Part shown: positions 24,640-33,529 of the stretch, piece after piece | How the letters are laid out: every line of letters begins with the position of its first letter | Position numbering within the stretch: position 1 is the first letter of the stretch | NCBI GenBank assembly: GCA_039881145.1 | Contig: JAYKKI010000015.1 | Coordinates: forward strand, 25,780,001-25,844,000 | DNA length: 64,000 nt | Direction of reading: 5' to 3' | Source: Druceiella hillmani | Lineage: Eukaryota; Arthropoda; Insecta; Lepidoptera; Hepialidae | Made by a program: the position numbers and the translations under genes | Notes under the pieces: model-generated | The model's input: only the letters and a program-made list of their open reading frames with translations | The model's database searches: none | What the model was told of the DNA's origin: nothing

Positions 24640-26204
24640 CTCCTGTCTTTTTTGGCGGGACAATTTTGACATATTTGTCTTACATTAAATATATTTGCGG
24701 GTGGCTCCCCATAAGGTTCGATCCTCTTATCGGTTTCGCATCAGTTTTGGCAAATAAATGACGTCTTTACGATTTTGCAAATGCTCACGAAGAAGTTCAA
24801 GGCCTAGGTTCCTAAGATTTTTTTTGTAGTATATATACATTTATTCCAGAAATATTTAGTAAACTGTAAAAAATGGTCAAGGGCCATTTTTTTGAATTAC
24901 GGCTCACGTATAAGTTGAATAAAGCTTGTCAGCAACGTCTACCCCACCTTTAGTCACATTGTAAAATATGCTTATCTCGGGTTTCATTTTTTTGCCCGTG
25001 GATGTATCAATAAAATATATTGTTATGACATAAGCTCGACATAAGTAAAACGACTTTGCTTTTTTTCGGAATTTAGGATACGATGGTGATGTCTTTCTGA
25101 AAACCAAACGTCGACGAATATATTTCTTTTCACATAGTTCTTTTAAATTTTACGGATATATGTTTTTGTTTTTGGGAACATTCTCCACAGAAGTCAGTGT
25201 ATGTTCTCGCAGTAAGTGATTTACTAATTCATAACTGGAGAACCAGTTATCGAATATTGCGTTTCGATTTGTCTTGGAAACTGGCTGTAAAGGTGGTTTA
25301 TGACATCTAACGGCTTATTGCTCGCATGATATGGTCCCTCATGCTGCCTTTCTGCCTAAATCTCAAAGTTGACTATATAAAATGTCTTCAAATCGACTAA
25401 TTCAAAAATCTTTAGACCGTATTTGACAGGCTTTTAGAGTACATATTGTCTGAATTTACATCTGCCTCTAAATACCAAAAATATCTCGTCAATTGTAAGA
25501 TTTTCATCTGGTTTGTAGCTATTGTAGCAATTATCCACAAATGCATCGAAAATCTTGCGAAATGCCGACGGTGTGATATATTCAACCCAAAATATCCACG
25601 CTTACTCAATCAGAAGGCCACAGATCAGTTAGCAACGTACAAAAGCCCAAGAAAAGCCAGAAATTTACTGCAACTGCATTCTTTCATGTGGCTATTTATA
25701 AAAGGGTCTTGACAAGTTGCTAATTTGATTTTTATTCGGACATTTGCATTGGTTAGAAATTGGTTGACCATTACAGCACTCTTTTTCTGATTTAGTATGC
25801 CTAGCTTCTTGTTGACATCTGGTATTTGTGTATATTCGAACTAGAGGTGAAAATATTATATTTTCAGTTCTAGTTCTTATATTTTCGCGGAAACGTACGT
25901 TCGGCCACTTGGTCCCACCTTTTCCAAAAAATAGGACGCTCGTATCGGACTTTCGGAGGTGGTTGTGATAGTCAAATTTGTATCAAAATCTAGCTGCAAT
26001 TGCAACGTGTCAACGGCGTAATTTAATCAGGGACTCGTTATCGCTATTGTCATCGGATGCGTCTTGGTTGGTGTCACTTTCTTGGCTGCGAACACTCAGA
26101 TGATCTTCTTCTTCTACGCCTTCTGACGAAACATATTCATATTCGGAATCGAATTTCTGCAAAATTTATAAAACCTGCTACCGTTCGCCCGCTTCTTTAC
26201 TCAT
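24640..26204 (-). pseudogene. piggyBac transposase 1, decayed
   Basis: DNA cut-and-paste transposase read on the reverse strand from an ATG at 26204 (MSKEAGER, then a stop). An acidic N-terminal part (DDNSDNES, about 26058-26035) precedes the FGKGGTKW segment near 25925. The DDE core follows: NLTIDE with its Asp at 25491-25489, FDNWFSSYEL with its Asp at 25251-25249, and YNVTKGGVDVADKL with its Asp at 24939-24937. All three catalytic positions survive. After KKWPL and LNISGINVY comes a trace of the C-terminal cysteine-rich domain (CQNCPAKKDRS near 24690-24650). Several stops and frameshifts separate these pieces, so it cannot make a full protein. The plus-strand frame 25446-25712 is its antisense shadow. 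Confidence 0.9.
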
Positions 26205-26217
26205 AATTGTAAGAAAT

Positions 26218-26305
26218 CTGAAAATCACAATATAAATCAGTTAAAACTGTTATTAAACAATGACTCAAAATTGCGACATTAAATACGTGGTTGGCACATA
26301 TTTAC
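26218..26305 (-). other. Likely 5'-UTR intron of piggyBac element 1
   Basis: On the reverse strand a GTAAATATG donor (from 26305) and a TGATTTTCAG acceptor (ending 26218) bracket 88 nt just before the ATG at 26204. Spliced leaders occur in some piggyBac-like genes; this assignment rests on splice consensus alone. Confidence 0.45.
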
Positions 26306-26477
26306 CTTTTTCTTGTTTGGCTGCGTCTATCTGCCGGTGCAAAAGCAACACGACTGACTGGCTGTATTTAGCGAGAAGGGGAGATCATTAACTCCAGCTG
26401 CTGAAAAGTATGGCAAGGAGGCACATTAATTTTAAGAAAAATACATGTTTTAAAATGTCGTTGGTCAAATTCACCCA

Positions 26478-26494
26478 ACTGTGCGCTCGCCGGG
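26478..26494 (-). repeat. piggyBac-like element 1, right terminal inverted repeat
   Basis: Reads CCCGGCGAGCGCACAGT on the reverse strand, directly inside the right TTAA. Confidence 0.85.
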
Positions 26495-27149
26495 TTAATT
26501 ATAATACGAATTTCAACCACCTGAAATAAGGAAATATTTTTCGTCGGCACCTATTACGAATAAGAAACGCCTTTTAATTAACACGTTTAAGTTGAAATTG
26601 CGTTGTGGGAATATTTTTCACCCAAAATCCAGTTTACTTTCGCAAAATATTGTCAAAGGATTACTTTAATATAGTAGCAGTATCTTTTCACATAGAATGG
26701 AGTTAATCTTCGTACCTCTTTTAGAGGTTGAAGATAAATTTTATTTCAATTTTTTGCTTTCTTACAAATCTCAATCAATTTTAAAACGGTTTAATTTATG
26801 GAAATATACAAATTAATGAATTTATCATAGAATATATCAGCGACACGCACTTTGTTTCATCTGCAAATATTGTAGGATTTTGAAAAAAATTTAATTGTTA
26901 ACTGAATGAACTTGAAACTCACGAGAGGGCATCATCTTTCGAATATAACAGATTAAGGCAATTAAAAATTTAATGCAATTGTAGGAATGATTTCATTTTA
27001 CGGAAGATAAAAATAAAATCTAATAACCTTGGACTTTGATTAAATATTTTCGCGTATATAATTGAGTGCGTGTTATGTTTATATGCTTTCGAAATAACCA
27101 CAGCAAATATTGGTCACGATATACTAAGCGAAACGTACATGATATAGTT

Positions 27150-27209
27150 TTTCCGTTTAGTTTTTCGCGTATAATACAAACGTATTATACGTAAAAAACT
27201 ACACGGAAA
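27150..27209. repeat. Inverted repeat, about 27-bp arms
   Basis: TTTCCGTTTAGTTTTTCGCG plus TATAATA (27150-27176) pairs with 27183-27209 around a 6-nt loop, with about three mismatches. A foldback sequence with long arms for its size. Confidence 0.8.
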
Positions 27210-27574
27210 GTTTAATTCTTATTAAAGAGATATAATTCTAAATATTCTGCGATAACCACTTTAGAAAATAGACTAAGTTTCAATAAGTTATTATTTTAAT
27301 TCTATTTTGTTAATAGTAAGTTAACTTTCGCAGAAACAGTTTTATGACGTTAAGTTTTTGAAAGAGTTTGATAAGAAGACGACGATGAATATGATAAATA
27401 ATGAAAAGTTTCAGAAAATGTAACAAATAATAATTATCACACGTCGTGAATAGCTACTTTAGCATGCACGTGATATTCTAGTTACCGTAATAATGAGTAA
27501 GGAATATTTAAAATAAAATTGATAATGTAAATTATTTTATCATATTTAGCAACGATAGGAAAACATGTTACAAA

Positions 27575-27617
27575 TATTCCTTCAAATTTAGTAATAGTAT
27601 TAAATTTGAAGGAATAT
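27575..27617. repeat. Inverted repeat plus GTAATAGTAT repeats
   Basis: ATATTCCTTCAAATTTA is followed after GTAATAGTAT by its exact complement. The loop word GTAATAGTATTACA then recurs twice more at about 27621-27655. Confidence 0.8.
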
Positions 27618-28244
27618 TATAGTAATAGTATTACATAGTGGTAATAGTATTACAAAATAATATTAGTGTTACATAATGTTACGTGGAATACAATTACTCT
27701 TTATTCATATTCGTCACTTATTCAACGCCGCCTTTCGGAGACGTATACATAATATCCTTGATACGATGTGTACTTAATGCTTGGTGAGTCAGCACCGGTT
27801 CGTAGCACGGAAATGATAACGGGGAAAAGTTATACTTTTTTTCATAAATTAGAACCACGACCCGTTCGTTCACAAGTAGCGCTAGCTGGATAGGTAATAG
27901 AAACACACGGATGAAATTCGGTAATTTTCACTGCACAGAAAATCCGCACCAAGCAAAACAACAGTGGCATCATGGAAACCCGGACGTCGCTCAAAAACAA
28001 TGCACACGAGATGACAATGCGACTATGAATTATTAACTTCGTGGATTATTAACTTCATCGGATACGGAGGTTATTCATATTTTGTTATGTTAAAATTTGA
28101 TTTCCTGTTATTCCATCCAAGCATTGTGATACTACATAGGTATACTCTCCTGTCTTGACCCTTACCTTATTTAGTTTTTTCCTTTTATTTATTTTAATGT
28201 ATATTTTAATGGTTTAACAATACATATTTTTTTAATTTAATATA

Positions 28245-29180
28245 GTTTCATTGCCTCTTCCCCTTTTTATCTGAAACTCGACAGGTTCAAAGTCCCTGAT
28301 AGAGCGCTAAGTCAAACAGGGACATCCATTTCCAAATTCAAAATTATTCATTATGCCTTGGAAAACATATTTCGGAAAGTGTACTGGGAAAATATGGGCA
28401 TAAAAATAAATAGTAAATATCTATCACATTTACGGTTCCCTGATAACTTGGTTATAATCTCAGAAAATGTAAAACAATTAGAATGCAGTCCCTCTGGTAC
28501 AAAAATGAGGTTGTGGGTTTAAGAGTAGACAGAGACAAAACAAAGGCAATGACAAAAAAAACAAAACATCAATTGTTATTAATTCAATTCCTCTGGAATA
28601 TGTACATGACTATATACACCTTCACCATCTCATTTTTTTTAAGTTTTGTATGAAAAGGGACGTAAATAGAAGAATGAAGAATACCTGGAATAAATACTGG
28701 TCTATGAAAAAAAATTCAAAGAAATTCTGTCAATGAAGTTAAAAACGAAAGCTGTGCTTCACATCTAGTTTAACTAAAATCTGAAAAATGTTAAAATTCT
28801 AAATGAGCATAAACGTATATCAGAGGAATCGAACAAAGCTCTATAAATACCAAATTGAAAGACTGTGTGAAAAACATCACTATCAGAGATTAAATCCGTA
28901 GTGGTCGCAGACAGTAACAAACTGATCCATTTTAGATAAAAACGCGGGAGAGGAACATCACTCAAAAAGTGGAGTGGCAACAAAATAAACAATGCGGTAT
29001 GGTCTCCCTGCACAGTCTAGGAAAGCAAAGGATGGAAGAGAATGAAAGCTTTTGGAGGAGGCTTTATCACCGACCGCAGTCCTTACACTACAAACATAAA
29101 CAAAATTTATTTAACATATTAACATTACATCAAGTGCACATATTACATAAATTTTATCTAAATATTTATTTTAGTGAATA
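28245..29180 (+). pseudogene. RTE-like LINE reverse transcriptase 3' part, dead
   Basis: The plus-strand translation shows ENIFRKVYWENMGIKIN, then YLSHLRFPDNLVIISENVKQ, in the order seen in insect endonuclease/reverse transcriptase LINEs. The usual LRFADDIVLISEN catalytic motif reads FPDN here, so the first of the two catalytic Asp residues survives and the second is Asn. Downstream pieces across frameshifts are PLEYVHDYIH near 28590, RNEEYLEYILVYEKKFKE with KLKTKA near 28670-28755, and a terminal WKRMKAFGGGF near 29020-29060. The 3' end is AT-rich without a clear poly-A. Many stops, 5'-truncated. Clade is from remembered motifs; Jockey-type is the alternative. Confidence 0.75.
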
Positions 29181-29730
29181 AATAAAGCTATTAGTATTAT
29201 TAATATTAATATAATTTAATTAGTTATGTCGTACCACACAGCCTTATTTACTAAGTCTTTTCGCCTTAAAAGTTTTCCTACCTTATGGCTTGTAGTTACC
29301 AGATAGACTTGTATTATTTAATTACAATTTGTGGGTGATGAGCAACAATAGTTTAAGTGAACAGGGTGAATATGTGTCATGGGTAATTTTGAGTTAAATT
29401 TTTAAATATTTACACAATTGTGTATATAATAAATGATTGCAATTGTTATGACCTACTTTCGGTTGAAAATAGATCTATTTTTGAGTTACAAAACTCAACC
29501 ATTACACGACTCAACCATTACATGACCGGTCTCAAACGAAACTTCTCACTTCCTACATCTATTCACTCCATCCCCTCCACTCAGAGATGTCTGTTCTTTC
29601 TAAATTACGTTTTCATAAATTAATGAAAATAATAAAATAAATTTCATACATAAAATGTAATTGCGTGATAAAATATGTGCAAAGTTTATACTTTAAAACA
29701 TGCACATTAATAAAGACGCCATTTGAAACG
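29181..29730. other. Gene-free stretch
   Basis: A 67-codon plus-strand frame (29420-29623) has a small ACTCAACCATTAC duplication (29490-29521); nothing recognised. Confidence 0.5.
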
Positions 29731-29733
29731 TTT

Positions 29734-29767
29734 ATGCACAGCGATTATTAGAGTTAACGCTGTGCAT
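29734..29767. repeat. Perfect inverted repeat ATGCACAGCG, 10-bp arms
   Basis: ATGCACAGCG (29734-29743) and its exact complement (29758-29767) flank 14 nt. GC-rich arms in AT-rich DNA are less expected by chance than the AT-rich hairpins here. Confidence 0.75.
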
Positions 29768-30115
29768 CACGTTCGCGACGATACTAAATACGACTTATTA
29801 TCTACAATGGGCTAACAAGTTTCCTTTCAATATTTTAATTGGGTACCCAGTGTCCTGGATGAAAGTGATATGAGTACGCATAATAGTAATATGTCGCACT
29901 TATTTAGTCAAATATCGATGCGCAAATTTTCACTTTTTGGGCTTAATAGTAAGTTGACCCTTTTTTACGATCTAAATTGTGACAGTACGGCGATTGTGTA
30001 TCTAACTTAAAGAAAACTCTAATTCGTCTTTTCACAAATGTATTCCCATATTCACAGTTCTAACGAGAGGGGGGCGATAGAAACAGTTTTAATCCCCCAC
30101 GGGATGTGTATGATG

Positions 30116-30205
30116 GCTGCAAGTGTGCGCGTGCATGTATGTGTGCCTGCGTATGTACGTGCGTACATATATGCAGGTACGCTCGTGTGCATGTGTACTT
30201 GCAGC
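30116..30205 (+). ncRNA. Candidate long RNA hairpin (microRNA-like), unproven
   Basis: The arms start GCTGCAAGT and end ACTTGCAGC, exactly complementary, with a second perfect-to-near-perfect helix at the top (CCTGCGTATGTAC against GTACATATATGCAGG). Between them nearly every position pairs if G-U wobbles are allowed on the plus-strand RNA. The reverse-strand RNA would have A-C mismatches instead. A stem of roughly 40 bp with a 4-nt loop is the size of a microRNA precursor. The arms are GT/CA-rich, so a degenerate dinucleotide repeat could make the same shape. Confidence 0.35.
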
Positions 30206-30790
30206 GAGGATGCGTGCGTGCGTATTAGGGATTTTACGTTTTCGTTAAATTTATTATGCGTTTTTCGATATCGTTTATTTTGAAAAAGCCATTCCGAAAA
30301 TCTCTATAATCTCACAAATCACACATTTTTATATTTTAAATACATAAGAGAACATAGTTTGTAAATTTTTATTATAAAATATCGAATTTAGTCAAACGTG
30401 GGTACGAATAAAGAATAATGTGGCGATAAGATGTAGTGATCGATATACACACTTAAGACATATATTTTATTTAAAAACATTCTTGGAGACATTTTATGAA
30501 TAAAGACGAAGCAGATAATGATTTTGTTCACTAATTCGACGAACCAATTGTTTACTTTCAAGAATGTCAATGTAAAGCGAAAGCGCTCGGAGACGACACG
30601 AGGATTATATAGCCTTCCGCACATTTAGTTGGTGTTAGGATGTAAATAATTTACTTCCGCTGGCAAAGGAGAGTTAATAAAGTTAAAATGTTTTTCACGG
30701 GCCTAAAGTGAAATAGTTAAATTATATTTTAAGTTTGTCATAATGTTTTCTGAGTTTATTTGTATATATACCGTCTATAAAGTAGTGTTA
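30206..30790. other. Gene-free stretch
   Basis: Reverse frame 30388-30624 without recognised motif; no repeats of note. Confidence 0.5.
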
Positions 30791-30804
30791 TTTATATATA
30801 TATA

Positions 30805-30858
<54 letters not shown>

Positions 30859-30889
30859 GATATATAAATATATATATATATATATATAA
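30791..30889. repeat. (TA)n microsatellite
   Basis: Alternating TA with TTTA, TGTAGA and TAAA interruptions. Confidence 0.96.
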
Positions 30890-31340
30890 TATCTTGTAAT
30901 TTTTTTTATTCCGAGATAGAGTAACATTAATATAAACGTAGGCTATGGCTAATATCAAATTTAAATTAATAAAACAACACACACAATATTTCACAATTCT
31001 CGCAAAGCATGATATCGAAGTCATTTATCAACTTAAAATACTCAAACTCAGGCGTTCACTATTACTGCATAACACATTTTACACTTGTTTTATATTTATG
31101 TATAGATTTATATTATTAGATATCGTAAATTTAGATCCAATGTTCATTTAATTTAGGTTAAGCGGTATATGGTAACAAAAAACCAACCAATTATCTATCT
31201 GGCACGCGCTGAGTTCTGTGCCTCATTGGAAGTAAAATCGATTAATTTATTCTAATTCATAATTAATATGGACTTTCCAGTGCAGCAAAAAATATTTGAA
31301 AATACTTAATATAATTAAATAAGGAGAACATATATATTAT
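30890..31340. other. Gene-free stretch
   Basis: One 68-codon plus-strand frame; nothing recognised. Confidence 0.5.
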
Positions 31341-31344
31341 CGTC

Positions 31345-31756
31345 AACAGCTACTACGATATGTGAAATCATCGTTATAGTTATAGCCTAAGCTTCTAGAA
31401 ACACGTATTCCTAATTTTAGGTTCAGTGGTTTCGAAAATAGGGGAGTGGACATATATTTTTCATGTCTTTAAAATACCTTTGAAGATATACTATCTAAAT
31501 TAGGAATGAAATACTTTTGAGACCCTTGTAACTAGCATTTTTGAACGATATGCCGTAATATATATTTGAGTAATTTATTTTCCCCTCCAATCCTAAAATT
31601 CTCATTTAAATATTTTTGGGTGCTAAGTATAGAGACATATGCGAGTTAATTTGCTTTATTTCAAATTCCCACATGAAATGGTTTCTGAAAAAAAATGTGT
31701 TTGACAGACGAACACTTGAGTGCTTTTCGAAAGAGTGATCCTTAAAAATGAGAAAT
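31345..31756 (+). repeat. Dispersed repeat, copy B
   Basis: Carries the same ordered blocks as copy A: GACCCTTGTAACTAGCATTTTT, TTTTCCCCTCC, ATATGCGAGTTAAT, AAATGGTTTCTGAAAAAAA, GACAGACGAACA. It ends in a worn form of the GGTACGGAACCC end (GTGATCCTTAAAAA). Confidence 0.65.
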
Positions 31757-31921
31757 ATTTAAATAATAAATAAAATAATTTTTTACAAAAATACAAATAA
31801 ATAATCGGAGTCGAGACGTGAATATGTCAAGACCCTGAGACGGTGTCGAAGCGGCGAAAATTCCAAAAAAGTTATGTTGGGAAATATGTGTCATGTTTAT
31901 TTCAAATTAGAGTCTAGTATC

Positions 31922-32087
31922 TATTAGAGTCTGTTACTATGTAAAAGTAAGTATCTATTAGAGTCTGTTACTATGTAAAAGTATCTATTAGAATCTGATA
32001 TTATGTAAAAGTAAGTATCTATTAGAATCTGTGACTATGTAAAAGTAAGTATCTATTGTAGTCTGTTACTACCTTAAAGTAACTATC
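31922..32087. repeat. 34-bp minisatellite, five units
   Basis: Units of TATTAGAGTCTGTTACTATG plus TAAAAGTAAGTATC, sized 34, 30, 34, 34 and 34 bp. The second unit has a 4-bp deletion (GTAA). The last unit is most diverged. A partial AGAGTCTAGTATC precedes the array. Confidence 0.9.
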
Positions 32088-32089
32088 TA

Positions 32090-32795
32090 AAACCGGATGC
32101 GTTATTTATCGTCGTATTACTAAAAAAGGCTGCACGCTGGACGCATAGAAATTACCACCGGTAAATGAGAAAATACCAGAGCTATAGTCACGAAAGTATA
32201 GGTACGGCTATACTGCCTTTACTAGAGCCCTAGCTATAATATCAGGACTAGAGCTGATTATAGACAAATATTATAAATTGGATGTGGTAATCTATGTTTA
32301 TTATGTACTAACAATTTTATAAAACTTTTTTCATGCTCACATTTTGAAAGAAACTTTAAAGCTTATATTTCATAAAATCAGGTCTCTTTAAATTTCTTGT
32401 TATTTAATGGTTACAAACACATATTGAACAGAATTAGTAATGAGAGGTTCGTACTGAGTGTTCTTGTACCGTCATGTATAAAGGTAGAAAACTATATTTT
32501 GTCTGAATATTGTTCAAACAAATGATTTATTAAGTATTTAGGTCATTATTACAAAGACTTGAAAATAACAGTACAAATGTATTAACGTTGAATTTGATTA
32601 TTTTCTACATCAACAACTTTGGAAATTGGAAAAAACTCCAAGTAAGAAGAATAATTTATTGTAATTAATTTCTTTTGGTATCATGTAACATTTATGCGAA
32701 TATCAACTTTCGATTTTACCAAAGAATGTGTAATGCTGTAATAAAAAATAGTATTGAATATATTTGGCGTTAATTTTGTAGAAATTCATTATTGT
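32090..32795. other. Gene-free stretch
   Basis: Nothing recognised. Confidence 0.5.
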
Positions 32796-33023
32796 CAATT
32801 AAATGAAACTACGTGATGTAGTATTATTTCTACTTACTTTAAGTTCTTTACCACGACCTAGGTTTCTTTGTATTACAACATCTTTAGGTGGGCAAGTAGT
32901 AAAGATTATCTTTAATTGCTAATAGCCCCACCTGAAGATGTTGTAATACAATAAAACCTAGGTCGTGGTAAAGAACTTAAAGAAAGTAAAAATAATAATA
33001 CATCACGTAGTTTCATTTAATTG
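32796..33023. mobile_element. Foldback / MITE-like palindrome, arms about 98 bp
   Basis: The left arm (32796-32893) starts CAATTAAATGAAACTACGTG. The right arm (32925-33023) is its reverse complement with about seven differences by eye. The 31-nt spacer contains its own small hairpin (AAAGATTATCTTT). No open frame. A near-perfect long palindrome fits a non-autonomous foldback or MITE insertion, or a recent inverted duplication. No convincing target duplication was visible, so the class stays open. Confidence 0.75.
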
Positions 33024-33480
33024 TTAAAAAATAAGTAATAAATATTTGATGGTTTAGATATTAAATCATCAATGATTATATTAAAACACAATGTTTTATT
33101 TTCTTTTTAATATTCATCCCCATTATTATATTTATTATATTTCACTCTTAATTTTTCTCTTTACCGACGTAATTAAACCAAATTTGATACAATCATTTTC
33201 ATTTATAAATCGTTTAAAATATTTAGGAAATATTTTAAGACTCTTTTAATAACATTCGGTTGTGACATAAAGTCAATATAATATGTGACAAATATGGTGG
33301 TTGTGTTTGATATCGATATCATATTTGTATATTTGTGTGAGCAGAATAGACATAAATTTATTATTTTCCCTCTCTTTCCCTTCAATCGACATGATATTAC
33401 AAAACATAGCAAAAGCGCATTAAACAAAACTTAAGTAGTTTCCCACAAGCACAAGGGAACAAAACGCACGGACGTGGGTA
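33024..33480. other. Gene-free stretch
   Basis: A 74-codon reverse frame at 33203-33427 is not recognised. Confidence 0.5.
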
Positions 33481-33481
33481 C

Positions 33482-33527
33482 CGTCCTTTACGGGACGATG
33501 ACCTCATCCTTTTTACCCTGAGGTCAT
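33482..33527. promoter_or_regulatory. Candidate nuclear-receptor everted repeat
   Basis: ATGACCTCA (33498-33506) and TGAGGTCAT (33519-33527) are exact inverted copies, 12 bp apart, and each contains the nuclear-receptor half-site AGGTCA/TGACCT. Just upstream, CGTCC-TTTAC-GGGACG forms another small hairpin (33483-33497). The surrounding segment (33440-33620) is GC-richer than its flanks. Receptor binding is inferred from the half-sites; spacing of 12 bp is unusual for a classical response element. Confidence 0.35.
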
Positions 33528-33529
33528 AT

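Larger units (their letters stand above)
24169..26498 (-). mobile_element. piggyBac-like element 1, full length, inactive
   Basis: Flanked by TTAA on both sides (24169-24172 and 26495-26498), the target duplication typical of piggyBac transposons. Terminal inverted repeats read CCCGGCGTCAGTACAGT at the left (from 24173) and CCCGGCGAGCGCACAGT at the right (inward from 26494), with 13 of 17 bases identical. The 2322-bp length fits the superfamily. The single gene runs on the reverse strand and holds a recognisable but broken transposase. The different ends and protein distinguish it from the element at 53 kb. Confidence 0.9.
26499..28240. other. Gene-free stretch with two inverted repeats
   Basis: Apart from the hairpins listed separately, nothing assignable. 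The part 27718-28050 is better balanced in composition and may be conserved non-coding DNA. The 62-codon reverse frame within it shows no known motif. Confidence 0.45.

Noticed and set aside
25446..25712. 88-codon plus-strand frame
   Set aside because: Antisense to the DDE core of piggyBac transposase 1; the reverse strand explains the sequence.
31922..32087. CRISPR-like array
   Set aside because: Units are contiguous with no unique spacers, and the window is eukaryotic in character.
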